A DNA stretch of 64,000 nucleotides from Propionibacteriaceae bacterium UBA6238 (GTDB taxonomy: Bacteria > Actinomycetota > Actinomycetes > Propionibacteriales > Propionibacteriaceae). The stretch is from the NCBI GenBank assembly GCA_002441465.1, contig DJWE01000071.1:2919-66918 (forward strand), read 5' to 3'. The translations under genes were made by a program, and so were the position numbers. The notes under the pieces are model-generated. The model searched no databases, was not told the origin of the DNA, and saw nothing but the letters and a program-made list of their open reading frames with translations. Of this stretch, positions 1-8,561 are shown piece by piece (position 1 is the stretch's first letter; every line of letters begins with the position of its first letter).

Positions 1-25
1 GCCGAACCAGATTCTGACAACTCGG
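1..25. repeat. Partial copy of intergenic palindromic element
   Basis: This is the right arm only of the palindrome seen complete at 24236-24297; the left arm lies outside the window. The shared core is CCAGATTCTGACAACTCGG. It sits 10 bases beyond the nagA stop codon, as the other copies sit just beyond gene or gene-remnant ends. No T-run follows, so a simple intrinsic terminator is not obvious. Confidence 0.6.
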
Positions 26-34
26 GGGATGGGG

Positions 35-1150
35 TCACAGCCACGAGCCGCGGTGCATCACGCCGGTGGCGAACAGGCCCGAATCGAGGACGGCGAGGTC
101 GGCTCGCTTGCCCACCTCGATCCGACCGACGTCCGGCAGCGACAGGTAGTCGGCCGGCAGCGCCGTGGCCGCGCGGACGGCCTGAACGAACGGGATCCCC
201 GCGGAGACCGCGTTTCGGACGGCCCGATCAAGGGTGAGGGTCGAACCGGCGATGGTGTCGGTGCCCGCGATCCGGGCCACACCGCCACGCACCTCGACCG
301 GCAGCTCGCCGAGCACGTAGTCGCCATCAGTGGACGCGGCCGCAGCCATCGCATCGGTGACGAAGACCACCCGGTCGGGTTCGGTGGAGGCCACGAAGGC
401 CACCAGTTCGGGACGCACGTGTACCCCGTCCATGATCACCTCCAGATAGACCCGCGGATCCGCCCACAGCGCCAGCACCGGGCCCGGTTCGCGATGCCGC
501 AGCGACCTCATCGCGTTGAACAGGTGCGTGGCGCCGATCGCGCCCGCATCGATCGCGGCGCGGCAGGTGTCGTAGTCGGCGTCGGTGTGACCGATCGCCG
601 CCACGACACCGCGGTCGACCATCATCCGGATCGAGTCCAGCGCGCCGGCCCGTTCCGGCGCGATCGTGACCATCTTCACCGCGCCCCGGCCGGCGTCCAG
701 CAGCTCGGCCACCGCGGCCGGCTCCGGGTCGGCGAGCAGCGCCGGCGGGTGCGCACCCTTGTACTTCAGCGCGAGCCACGGACCCTCGAGGTGGATTCCG
801 GCCAGCTCCCCGGACTCGACCAGTCCGGCCAGGCAGCCCACCTGCCGCTTCAGGTCGGGCATCGCGCCGGTGACCAGGGATGCGACCATGGTGGTGATCC
901 CGAGCCGGCGATGGGCGGCCAGCGCCTGCCGGGCGACGTCAGGGTCCTCGGTGACGAAGGACGCGCCCCCGCCGCCGTGGCTGTGCACGTCCACGTACCC
1001 CGGGATCAGCACCCCGTCGACATGGTCGTCCGCCGGACGCAGCGGCTCGCCGGTGCCGGTGGCCACGATCCGGTCCCCGGCCGTCTCCACCCAGCCGGAG
1101 ACGAGGGTGTCGGCGTCGCCGAACAGGATCTGGTCCGCAGCGAGAAGCAT
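35..1150 (-). CDS. nagA: N-acetylglucosamine-6-phosphate deacetylase
   Basis: Cytoplasmic metallo-amidohydrolase that removes the acetyl group from GlcNAc-6-phosphate to give glucosamine-6-phosphate for NagB. The 371-residue protein has the usual family length. It carries the metal-binding HSHGG near residues 56-60, a HLEGPW loop near 125 (family HLEGPF), a GHTDADYDTC segment, THLFNAM, and VTDAM with the catalytic Asp. The ATG start shares one base with the nagB stop, so the two genes are translationally coupled in the order nagB-nagA. A palindromic repeat lies directly beyond the stop codon. Confidence 0.95.
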   Translation of the reverse strand: MLLAADQILFGDADTLVSGWVETAGDRIVATGTGEPLRPADDHVDGVLIPGYVDVHSHGGGGASFVTEDPDVARQALAAHRRLGITTMVASLVTGAMPDLKRQVGCLAGLVESGELAGIHLEGPWLALKYKGAHPPALLADPEPAAVAELLDAGRGAVKMVTIAPERAGALDSIRMMVDRGVVAAIGHTDADYDTCRAAIDAGAIGATHLFNAMRSLRHREPGPVLALWADPRVYLEVIMDGVHVRPELVAFVASTEPDRVVFVTDAMAAAASTDGDYVLGELPVEVRGGVARIAGTDTIAGSTLTLDRAVRNAVSAGIPFVQAVRAATALPADYLSLPDVGRIEVGKRADLAVLDSGLFATGVMHRGSWL

Positions 1151-1941
1151 CAGACGTCCAGCCTCTGCCAGTCGGGAAGGTTCGCGTAGGTCTCCCGGTA
1201 GTAGTCGGCCAGCGCGAGCTCCGCCGCCGCGTCCTCGTCGACCACGATGGTGGCGTGCTGGTGCAGTTGCAGCACCGAGCCCGGGTACATCGCCGTGATC
1301 GGACCCTCGACGACCTGCGCGATCGCGTGCGCCTTGCCCGAACCGGTCGCGACCAGGATCACGTTGCGTGCGTCCATGATCGTGCCCAGTCCTTGGGTCA
1401 GGCAGTGCCGCGGCACCTGGTCGATCGAGTCGAAGAACCGCGCGTTGTCCTCGCGCGTCCGGGCGGCCAGGGTCTTGATCCGGGTGCGCGACGACAGCGA
1501 CGAGGTGGGTTCGTTGAAGCCGATGTGGCCGTTCGAGCCGACCCCAAGGAACTGGATGTCCACTCCCCCGGCTGCCTTGATCGCGTCCTCATAGGCCACG
1601 CAGGCGGCCTGCAGGTCGTCGGCGAAGCCGTTGGGGACGTGCACCCGGGCAGGGTCGAGACCCATCGGTTCGGTCACGGTCTTGCGGATGATCTCGTGGT
1701 AGCTCTCCGGATGGCCTTCCGCGATGCCGACGTACTCGTCCAGCGCGAACGCGGACGCCTCGGACAAGTCGAGCTCTCCGGCGTCCGCCAGACGGGCCAA
1801 TTCGGCGAAGGTCTGCACCGGGGACGACCCGGTGGCCACGCCCAGCACCACCCTCGCACCGATCGGACCGGCGATCCGGGCGGCCTTCGCCGCCGCGACC
1901 TCGCCGACGCGCTGCGCATTCGGACAGATGATGACTTCCAT
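1150..1941 (-). CDS. nagB: Glucosamine-6-phosphate deaminase
   Basis: Converts glucosamine-6-phosphate to fructose-6-phosphate and ammonia, feeding amino sugar carbon into glycolysis. The 263-residue protein has the normal family length. Visible motifs are ATGSSP (phosphate binding), ALDEYVG with the catalytic Asp, and GSNGHIGFNEP with the ring-opening His. AAGGAAGC lies just upstream of the ATG start as ribosome binding site. The gene precedes nagA on the same strand. About 320 bases separate it from the GntR regulator, and that gap holds a palindrome and the relic of a PTS permease gene. Confidence 0.95.
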   Translation of the reverse strand: MEVIICPNAQRVGEVAAAKAARIAGPIGARVVLGVATGSSPVQTFAELARLADAGELDLSEASAFALDEYVGIAEGHPESYHEIIRKTVTEPMGLDPARVHVPNGFADDLQAACVAYEDAIKAAGGVDIQFLGVGSNGHIGFNEPTSSLSSRTRIKTLAARTREDNARFFDSIDQVPRHCLTQGLGTIMDARNVILVATGSGKAHAIAQVVEGPITAMYPGSVLQLHQHATIVVDEDAAAELALADYYRETYANLPDWQRLDV

Positions 1942-1972
1942 TGCTTCCTTCTCTTCTGAGCGCCCCCACCCG

Positions 1973-2026
1973 CCGACTTGTCAGAATCTCGTGCGGCTAT
2001 AGGCGAATGAGGTTCTGACAAGTCGG
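1973..2026. repeat. Intergenic palindromic element, copy 2
   Basis: Outer arms CCGACTTGTCAGAA and TTCTGACAAGTCGG are perfectly complementary over 14 bases. The centre GCTATAGG is identical to that of the copy at 24236-24297, while the inner arms are only partly paired. Relative to the 24236 copy, the fifth arm base is changed on both sides (C:G instead of G:C), which keeps the pairing. It lies between nagB and the permease relic. Confidence 0.75.
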
Positions 2027-2053
2027 AGGTGTGGACGGCGCGGGTGGTGGTGG

Positions 2054-2164
2054 CTACTGGGCGATCGGATCCAGTGGGCGGCTCGATTCCGCTCCCTCCT
2101 CCTCACGACCCGGGGTCTTCAGGTTCCACGTGCGGATCACGAACCGGAACATGAAGTGATGGCG
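2054..2164 (-). pseudogene. C-terminal remnant of a PTS EIIC (NagE-like) sugar permease
   Basis: One minus-strand frame reads RHHFMFRFVIRTWNLKTPGR followed by EEEG, then about 14 further codons to a TAG at 2054-2056. This closely matches the conserved C-terminal end of glucose/N-acetylglucosamine-family PTS EIIC domains (F-R-x-VI-R-x-x-NL-K-TPGRE). No start codon or transmembrane segment precedes it: upstream the same frame is arginine-rich and unrelated. It therefore looks like the last about 36 codons of a deleted nagE-type gene, left between the GntR regulator and nagB where such a transporter gene commonly sits. The family match is from memory of the motif and is not a database result. 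Confidence 0.6.
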
Positions 2165-2260
2165 CCGCAATCGGGAGGGCGATCGACGGTATCGGGCTGA
2201 GCCTGAGCCGCCACGGTGACGCGAGGGCGATCCGGCCGACGGCCGCCACCTCGTTGCTCG

Positions 2261-3028
2261 TCACGACGTCCGTCCTTCCTGGGGCGGATCGGCTGCGGAC
2301 TCCTCGTCCCGGCCCAGGTCCATGTGGACCTGATAGCGGTCGCCGCGGTAGCGCGAGAGCACATACTCGATCGGACGGCCGTTGGCGTACGAGATCCGCC
2401 GGAAGACCAGCAACGGGGTGTGCAGCGGCGCGGCGAGCTCGCGCGCGAGGTCGAGGTCGGCGGCTTCGCCCCACAGGGTCTGCTCCGCGTGATCGACCCA
2501 TAGCCCGTAGTGGGCGCCGAGAATCTCGTAGAGCGAACCGTGTGCGATGTCTTGTCGGTCGAGCCCCACCAGGGGTTCGGCCGGGTACCAGCCGTCCTCG
2601 TGGGCGACCGGCTCACCGTCGGCCAACCGGACCCGTCGCACGCGCCACGCCTTCGCGCCCGGTTCCAGGCCCAGGGCGACGGCGGCCTCCATCGGCGGCT
2701 CGGACAGGGCCACGGAGACCAGCCGAGTGGACGGGGTCCGGCCGCGCCGACGCATGTCCTGGCTGAACGAGGCCAGGTGCAGCCGGGTTTCGAGCCGGGG
2801 CCGGACGGCGAAAGTGCCCAACCCGTGGGTACGGCGCAACAACCCGTCCGCGACGAGGCCGTCGATTGCCTTTCGGACCGTCGCCCGGGAGACGCCATAG
2901 GTGGCCATCAACTCGCGCTCGGAGGGGATCGCCTGCCCGGGCACGACCATTCCGATCAGCAGTTCGCGCAACTGCTGGTGCTTGGGCAGGGGGCCCTCGA
3001 CGATCGCCGGCCCGCCGGACTCGGACAT
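2261..3028 (-). CDS. GntR-family regulator (HutC/DasR-NagR subfamily)
   Basis: A DNA-binding repressor expected to respond to amino-sugar phosphate. The 255-residue protein has an N-terminal GntR winged helix (about residues 15-75; GQAIPSERELMATYGVSRAT is the recognition region). A UTRA effector domain follows (about 95-245; LLVFRRISYANGRPIEYVLS, then YRGDRY). An upstream in-frame start at 3073 is possible, but the ATG at 3028 is preceded by GAGGGGG and gives the natural GntR N-terminus. It lies upstream of nagB-nagA on the same strand, with a palindromic operator before it that suggests autoregulation. DasR/NagR-like function is inferred from context and fold. Confidence 0.88.
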   Translation of the reverse strand: MSESGGPAIVEGPLPKHQQLRELLIGMVVPGQAIPSERELMATYGVSRATVRKAIDGLVADGLLRRTHGLGTFAVRPRLETRLHLASFSQDMRRRGRTPSTRLVSVALSEPPMEAAVALGLEPGAKAWRVRRVRLADGEPVAHEDGWYPAEPLVGLDRQDIAHGSLYEILGAHYGLWVDHAEQTLWGEAADLDLARELAAPLHTPLLVFRRISYANGRPIEYVLSRYRGDRYQVHMDLGRDEESAADPPQEGRTS

Positions 3029-3048
3029 TGCCCCCTCTCTGGGCACGC

Positions 3049-3074
3049 ACTGGTTCGTACTGGTACGTACCACC
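3049..3074. promoter_or_regulatory. Probable GntR (dre-like) operator
   Basis: The 12-base palindrome TGGTACGTACCA (3061-3072) is preceded by a related unit, TGGTTCGTAC. The TGGT-N4-ACCA shape matches the known DasR/NagR operator form (TGGTCTAGACCA type). It lies 33 bases upstream of the regulator start, consistent with autoregulation and control of the nag genes downstream. Confidence 0.6.
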
Positions 3075-3246
3075 CGTCAGCATGATCCTATCGTCCTCGC
3101 ACACTGTCAAGCGGGGCGCGACGGCCCGGGACCACACCGGATCTCCGGCTGGAGCGCCAGCAGTTCAGGGAAGCCGGCAGCACCCGGGGCAGCACGATGC
3201 ACGCACGGGCCTGCCGCACCCCAGGAACACTGCCCCAGCCAGACCG

Positions 3247-3603
3247 CTACCGCGTCGGCTTGTGTTCGATGAGTTCGTAGAGGCGACCGTCGGGCGCAAC
3301 GAAGTGCGCGTATCGCATCGCGGCGTTCTCCGCCGGTTCCGAGTCGACCTGGACGCCACGCCGCGAGAGTTCGGCGATCGCCTGGTCGAGGTCGTCCACG
3401 AGGAAACCGATGGAACGGCGCGTCTCGCCCATCTCGCCGGGGGACGCGACCGCGAAGTAGCTCCCATCAGGCAGGGCGAAGAAATCCGCATTCGCGCCAT
3501 CGAGAACCTCACGCCGCAGCCCCAACGCAGAGGCCAGGAACTCCGACATCTCCGCGCGGTGCTCGCTCGCCGAGCCGGCGAAGCACAGACCGAGAACGTT
3601 CAC
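3247..3603 (-). CDS. VOC (glyoxalase/bleomycin resistance) family protein
   Basis: The small 118-residue protein has the beta-alpha-beta-beta-beta pattern of one vicinal-oxygen-chelate domain. An N-terminal strand LGLCFAG, a central DFFALPDGSYFAVASP, IGFLVDDLDQAIAEL, and a C-terminal HFVAPDGRLYELIEH ending in a typical family Glu support this. The substrate cannot be told from sequence. It is monocistronic, lying between the GntR gene and the ABC exporter pair. The 170 bases upstream to the GntR operator region show no further gene. Confidence 0.75.
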   Translation of the reverse strand: MNVLGLCFAGSASEHRAEMSEFLASALGLRREVLDGANADFFALPDGSYFAVASPGEMGETRRSIGFLVDDLDQAIAELSRRGVQVDSEPAENAAMRYAHFVAPDGRLYELIEHKPTR

Positions 3604-3712
3604 AGGCCGACCCTAGCCCGCCGCGCCACAAACCCAGGACGCCGCCTGCGGGCCCGGAACCAACCGCGGACCCGAGCCGATCCGACACCCGGGCCCGGTT
3701 GGCCGCGCGCTG

Positions 3713-5440
3713 CTAGCGACCGGGCCGCGGGATCTTCTGTTTCTCTGCCGCCCGGCCTTCCTTGGCGGCGGCCAACTCCCGCCGCGCCTGTTCCTGTTCG
3801 GCCTGGAGATCAGACATGTTGAAGCTGCCGCGCAGCGCCCAGAAGACGACCAACCCGATCACCAGCGACCAGTAGGCGGGCAGTTGCAGGATCAGCGGCG
3901 CCGTGATCAGCGCCACCATGTCCAGGCCCCGGAACAGGTTGAAGATCAGCCCTGGTGGCAGCGCTCCGGACGAGGTCGCCATCATCGGCGTCTGGTAGTC
4001 CACCTTCTTCGCCGTCACCCATCGCACCGCACCCATCAGCCCGGCCAGAGCCGTGATCAGCGCTGCCGACAGCCCGTTGACCAGACTCCGATCGGCGCCG
4101 CTGCTGGCGATCCCGACGAAGGCCGGCGTCGCGGCCAACCCCCACACCAGCGCCAGCGCGGCCGGCACGGCCATCGTGGCGGTGCGCAGCTGGGCGGTCT
4201 TGAACGGGAACGTGCGAGCGAGCCCTCCGGTCCGGGAAAGCACCCGCAGGCTGCCCAGGAACGGCACCAGGCCGGCCACCAGCGCCAAGCCGCTGATCAA
4301 GGGGTTGAGCGGGCTCATTCGCAGCGCGTCCACCGCATAGGGCACGAACAGGCTCATTCCCAGCCCAAGAAACGCCGAGGGTTGCCGCTTCAGCCGCTCT
4401 ACGTCGCGCCAGACCAGGGCGCCCAGCCCCAGGCCGCGACCCCGGGTCGGACGGACGTGGCCCTTCTCTGCCATCCGCCGCTCCACCAGGATGTCCCGGA
4501 TCAGACCGAAGTCGAGGGCGAACATGGCTCCTTGCATGCCTGCGACCAACGACCCGCCGGAGACCAACCGGGCCCGCCGGATCTCTTCCAGCCGGGACAA
4601 CGTCAGCCGCAGCATCACGACCATGCCGACCAGGCCGAGCGCGGCCACGACTGCGAACACCCAGGCGATGGTGCCGGCCTCGGCCAGGACCGCGACGGGC
4701 AGCCAACCGGCGGCCACCGACACCACGAGCAACAGGACGGCCAGTGCCGCAGCGGCGAACACTGCCTGCAGCGCCTTCACCACGACCACCCGCTCCCGGG
4801 TCTGCTCGGCCGCAGCGAAGGAGACCAGCCCAGCGCTGCCGAACGCCGCGGCGCCACTCCAGGCAAGCACCTGCAGCCAGCCGAGTCCCGACAGCGCGGC
4901 AACCAGGGCTGTGGCCAGCCCCGCGACCAGGAAAGACAACAGCAGCGGGAGCACGAGCCGGCCGCGGAGCAGGCGACGGCGGCTGATCGGTGCGTCCATC
5001 AGCCAGAAACCCTCCGCGGCCGAGGCGAGCACCGGCCCGAACAGGCGCGCCACGCCGAGCGCCACCGCGTAGCAGGCCAGCACCATCGCGGTCGGCACGA
5101 GCAGCCGGCCGGACGCGCAGTCCTCGGTGGTGCACCCGGCCATTCCGGCCTGGGCTCGCAGCACCACCGAGATGATCATCGCGCCGATCATCACAACGCT
5201 GAACAGCATCACATAGCTGTCCTGGACCACCTGTCCGATCGTGCGGGTCGCCCGTCCGTGCCGCCACAGCTTCATCAGGGCGTGCAACTCGCCCTCGTCC
5301 ACGTCGAGCGGGGGCTGCTCGGGCAGGAAGAAGAACGTCCGCTCCGGCTCGACCGGCGCGTCCAGGTCCCCCTCGGCCGCGATCTCGTCGGCGAGCGGGG
5401 TGGAGCGGATCAGCTTTCGGGACTTCTTACTCATCGGCAA
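3713..5440 (-). CDS. ABC transporter permease-like membrane protein (DUF6297 type)
   Basis: The 575-residue protein has a hydrophilic N-terminus of about 85 residues followed by many hydrophobic segments (for example VMLFSVVMIGAMIISVVL and LALVWGLAATPAFVGIA). The C-terminus is charged. It resembles the actinobacterial DUF6297 permeases encoded next to an ABC ATPase. The start overlaps the end of the ATPase gene (ATG at 5440, or the second ATG at 5434), so the two are probably coupled and form an exporter or membrane-remodelling complex. No substrate can be assigned. Confidence 0.75.
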   Translation of the reverse strand: MPMSKKSRKLIRSTPLADEIAAEGDLDAPVEPERTFFFLPEQPPLDVDEGELHALMKLWRHGRATRTIGQVVQDSYVMLFSVVMIGAMIISVVLRAQAGMAGCTTEDCASGRLLVPTAMVLACYAVALGVARLFGPVLASAAEGFWLMDAPISRRRLLRGRLVLPLLLSFLVAGLATALVAALSGLGWLQVLAWSGAAAFGSAGLVSFAAAEQTRERVVVVKALQAVFAAAALAVLLLVVSVAAGWLPVAVLAEAGTIAWVFAVVAALGLVGMVVMLRLTLSRLEEIRRARLVSGGSLVAGMQGAMFALDFGLIRDILVERRMAEKGHVRPTRGRGLGLGALVWRDVERLKRQPSAFLGLGMSLFVPYAVDALRMSPLNPLISGLALVAGLVPFLGSLRVLSRTGGLARTFPFKTAQLRTATMAVPAALALVWGLAATPAFVGIASSGADRSLVNGLSAALITALAGLMGAVRWVTAKKVDYQTPMMATSSGALPPGLIFNLFRGLDMVALITAPLILQLPAYWSLVIGLVVFWALRGSFNMSDLQAEQEQARRELAAAKEGRAAEKQKIPRPGR

Positions 5441-6086
5441 GGACCTCAGCCCGGTCGCCCAGCCGGATCACCCGGGTGGCCACCTTCTGAACCAGGGTGG
5501 GATCGTGGCTGGCCATCACGATGGCCAGGCCGCGCTGGCGTTCGGCGGCGAGGCGATCCGCGAGCCACTCCACGCCCTCGGTGTCCAGTCGCTGCTCCGG
5601 CTCGTCCAGGACGAGCAGCTTGCGGGGTCGAATGAACGCCGTGGCCAGCGCCAACCGCCGGAGCTGGCCCGAGGAGAGGGTGGACGGCAGCTGTCCGGAT
5701 TGCGGAACCAGCTGGACTTCGTGAAGCACCTCGTCGACGGCCGCGTCCGGGTCGGGGACGCCGTGGGCCCTGGCCAGCAGGTCGAGGTGCTCGACCACGC
5801 TCAGGTCGGGGAAGAAGTCCAGGTCGTCGATGACGGTCGCGACGTCGCGGCGCACCTCCGGGCTGGTCTCGCTGACCCGGGTGCCGTTGACCTCGACCGT
5901 GCCCTCGTCGGGCCGATCCGCCCCGACCAGGCAGCGTAGGACCGTGGACTTGCCCGCGCCGTTGCGTCCGGTCAGCGCGACCGCCTCGCCTGCGGCGACG
6001 TCGAGGCTGAAGCCGTCGACGATCACGACCGGCCCGAAGGCCTTCTTCAGGTTGGTGACCTTGAGCACCGGGGTCTTTCGCGCCAT
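5427..6086 (-). CDS. ABC transporter ATP-binding protein
   Basis: A 219-residue nucleotide-binding subunit partnering the overlapping downstream permease. Walker A is GRNGAGKST (about 39-47), the Q-loop region surrounds TVIDDLDFFPDLS, the signature is LSSGQLRRLALA, and Walker B is LLVLDEPEQRLD followed by the switch His in MASHD. The signature LSSGQ and the gene pairing are typical of small exporters. It is divergent from menG, with only about 97 bases between them to hold both promoters. Confidence 0.9.
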   Translation of the reverse strand: MARKTPVLKVTNLKKAFGPVVIVDGFSLDVAAGEAVALTGRNGAGKSTVLRCLVGADRPDEGTVEVNGTRVSETSPEVRRDVATVIDDLDFFPDLSVVEHLDLLARAHGVPDPDAAVDEVLHEVQLVPQSGQLPSTLSSGQLRRLALATAFIRPRKLLVLDEPEQRLDTEGVEWLADRLAAERQRGLAIVMASHDPTLVQKVATRVIRLGDRAEVLADE

Positions 6087-6183
6087 GGACTCGATTCTCC
6101 CTCATCGGAGAAGTGCTTCGCGCCACGGGCTCTCGCAGCCACGAAGGCCGTGGACGTCGCCGGGGCGTGGCAGGCTATGACCC

Positions 6184-6888
6184 GTGCGTGGAACCGGTGA
6201 GGCAAGGGCGACCCTGGCGAGACAGCGGGCCGAAGTCGCGGCGATGTTCGACACGGTGGCCCCGCGCTACGACCTGGTCAACGACGTGCTCTCGCTCGGC
6301 CAAGACCGACGCTGGCGTAACGAGACGGTGGCCGCGGTCGCCCCCCGGCCCGGTCAGCGCATCCTCGACCTCGCCGCCGGCACCGGCACGTCCAGCCGTC
6401 CGTTCGCGGACGCGGGCGCCCTGGTCGTCCCCGCCGACCTCAGCGAGGGCATGCTGGTGGTCGGCAAGCGGCGTCAACCCGACCTCGGTTTCGTCAACGC
6501 GGACGCACTGGCGCTGCCGTTCGCCGACGGCGCCTTCGACGCGGTCACGATCAGCTTCGGCCTGCGTAACGTCGAGGACGTGTCCACTGCCTTGTCCGAG
6601 TTGCATCGGGTGACCCGTCCGGGCGGGAGGATCGTGATCTGCGAGTTCTCCACCCCGACCTGGAGGCCGCTCCGCGTGACCTACCGCAAGTACCTCCTCC
6701 GCGCGCTGCCGAAGATCGCCGGCGCCACGGCGTCCAACAAGATCGCCTACGACTATCTGGCCGAGTCGATCCTCGCCTGGCCCGATCAGCACGCCTTGGC
6801 CGACATCATGTTCGACACCGGCTGGACGGGCGTGGGCTGGAAGAACCTCAGCGGAGGTATCGTCGCGCTGCACCGAGCGCACGCCTGA
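6184..6888 (+). CDS. menG: Demethylmenaquinone methyltransferase
   Basis: The last step of menaquinone synthesis, SAM-dependent C-methylation of demethylmenaquinone. The 234-residue protein has FDTVAPRYDLVNDVLSLGQD near the N-terminus and the SAM-binding motif ILDLAAGTGTSS (about 56-67). The UbiE/MenG signature SFGLRNVEDV and RPGGRIVICEFSTPT are also present, with a YDYLAESI segment near the end. The start chosen is GTG at 6184, which gives a normal N-terminus. Its stop codon overlaps the ATG of the next gene. The other men genes of the window lie 22 kb away. Confidence 0.92.
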   Translation: MRGTGEARATLARQRAEVAAMFDTVAPRYDLVNDVLSLGQDRRWRNETVAAVAPRPGQRILDLAAGTGTSSRPFADAGALVVPADLSEGMLVVGKRRQPDLGFVNADALALPFADGAFDAVTISFGLRNVEDVSTALSELHRVTRPGGRIVICEFSTPTWRPLRVTYRKYLLRALPKIAGATASNKIAYDYLAESILAWPDQHALADIMFDTGWTGVGWKNLSGGIVALHRAHA

Positions 6889-8561
6889 TGTTCACCCTCG
6901 ACCAGTACGCCGCTCGCAGCTGTGCGCTGAAGGTCCATCACGCGTTCCATCCCGGGTTGACCAAGCCCGAGACCCCCTCCGGCGCCGGCCGGCTGCCCGG
7001 CAGCGCCGAGTTCGCCACGACCGCCTTCGAGATGATCAGGGCCGGCTCTGCGTCCGTCGCCGACCTCCGCAGCCTCGCCGGGCAGCCCAGCGAGATCCAG
7101 GAGCAGGCCTGCCTCGCTGCGCTCGCCGACGGCACCGACGTGATCATCTCCGGGCTACTGCCCCGCGACTGGGACGCACACCGAGCCGGACGCGCCGATC
7201 TGCTGATCCGCGACCCCGAAGGCGGCTATGCCCCCGGCATCGTCCGCTACCAGCGCGTGGTCGACGCCCGCAGGGACGATCTGGCGTTCACGTGGTCGGA
7301 GCTGGACGACCTGCCCCGCAGGCAGCGCGGCACCGGCTGGCGCTACCGCTGGCACTGGCGCTGGCCGAATGCCCTCCAGTTGGCCCATCTGTGGCGGTTG
7401 CTCGGGGCGACCGGGCAGCAGAGCGCCGGCGGGCCATGGGGCGTGGTGATCGGCAACGACGAGGTCGGTCCGGCCGGCATCCGGGCGACCTGGCTCGACC
7501 TGGCCGAGGCGGCCGCGCCTCCGGCGCCCGCTCAGGTGGACCCCGCCGACGTGGCCGTCGATCCGGTTCCGCCGGTGAGCGCACTGGCTCGCTACGACCA
7601 CGAGTTCGCGTTCCGCGTCGACCTGGCCGAGCGCGCTGCGTCCGCCGACCCGGACGACCCGCCGCTGCTGCACCCGATCGTCAGCTACGAATGCAGCCAC
7701 TGCGCCTGGTGGCCGCTATGCCGCGCGCAGCTCGACGATGACGACTTGAGCCTGCGGATCAGCAAGTCGCCACTGGACCGCCACGAGATCTCCGCCCTGC
7801 GAGAGGCCGGGATCCGGACCGTACACGAGCTCGCCGCCAGCGATCTCGACACCGTGCTGCCCGGCTACCTGCCCAGGGTGGCCCATCGCTCCGGCGCCGA
7901 GGACCGGCTCCGCCTCGCCCAGCGTCGCTCGCGGCTTCTCGAACACGGCGTCGAGCTCGAACGCACCACGAAGGGCCCGATCCCGCTGCCGTCCGCTCCG
8001 CTCGAGGTGGACGTCGATGTGGAGACCTCGCGCGACGACCGGGTCTACCTGTGGGGATTCTGGGTCAGCGACGGCAACGGCAGCGGCAGGTACCACGAGT
8101 TCAGCAGCTTCACCGAGCTCGACGACGAGGGCGAACATGCGCTCGCTCGTCGGGCGATGGCCTGGCTGCGCGAGCTCGTCGCGGGCACCGACGCGCTGGT
8201 GTTCCACTACTCCGACTACGAGGTGGTCCGACTGCAGCGTCTGGCCGCGGCCGACGACGAGGTGATGCAGTGGGCGGTGGATTTCGCGGGCGAGCATTTC
8301 GTCGACCTGTTCCGGACCGTCCGGCAGCACTTCTTCGGCGCCGGCGGACTGGGCCTGAAGGTGGTCGCTTCAGCCGGGGCGGGGTTCCATTGGCGCGACG
8401 ACGACCCGGGCGGCCTGAACAGCATGCGCTGGTTCGACGAGGCGCTGCACGCCCCGACCGAGACCGCGCGGACGCAGGCCCGTACCCGGGTGCTGGAGTA
8501 CAACGAGGACGACGTGAAGGCCACCTGGCGGCTGCGTCGCTGGCTGCGCGAGTTCACCTGA
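6888..8561 (+). CDS. TM0106-like RecB-family nuclease with RNase H-like domain
   Basis: The 557-residue protein has an N-terminal PD-(D/E)XK-like region (GRADLLIR with D104 as candidate acidic residue). Cys12 plus C269-C272-C278 in YECSHCAWWPLC are spaced like the Fe-S cluster of Cas4/AddB nucleases. A C-terminal half resembles YprB-type RNase H-fold exonucleases: EVDVDVETSRDD, then FHYSDYEVVRLQRL, then LEYNEDDVKATWRLR. The PD-(D/E)XK lysine motif looks weak (VVDARRDD). It starts inside the menG stop (TGATG), so it is co-translated. Its role may be in nucleic acid repair or processing; the true substrate is unknown. Confidence 0.8.
   Translation: MFTLDQYAARSCALKVHHAFHPGLTKPETPSGAGRLPGSAEFATTAFEMIRAGSASVADLRSLAGQPSEIQEQACLAALADGTDVIISGLLPRDWDAHRAGRADLLIRDPEGGYAPGIVRYQRVVDARRDDLAFTWSELDDLPRRQRGTGWRYRWHWRWPNALQLAHLWRLLGATGQQSAGGPWGVVIGNDEVGPAGIRATWLDLAEAAAPPAPAQVDPADVAVDPVPPVSALARYDHEFAFRVDLAERAASADPDDPPLLHPIVSYECSHCAWWPLCRAQLDDDDLSLRISKSPLDRHEISALREAGIRTVHELAASDLDTVLPGYLPRVAHRSGAEDRLRLAQRRSRLLEHGVELERTTKGPIPLPSAPLEVDVDVETSRDDRVYLWGFWVSDGNGSGRYHEFSSFTELDDEGEHALARRAMAWLRELVAGTDALVFHYSDYEVVRLQRLAAADDEVMQWAVDFAGEHFVDLFRTVRQHFFGAGGLGLKVVASAGAGFHWRDDDPGGLNSMRWFDEALHAPTETARTQARTRVLEYNEDDVKATWRLRRWLREFT

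Noticed and set aside
29..1189. Long plus-strand open frame opposite nagA
   Set aside because: It is a GC-driven shadow on the other strand: rich in Arg, Gly and His, no domain, while the minus strand encodes a complete NagA.
3884..5635. 583-codon plus-strand frame opposite the ABC permease
   Set aside because: Composition is Gln/His/Arg-rich antisense of a membrane protein; it has no recognisable motif.
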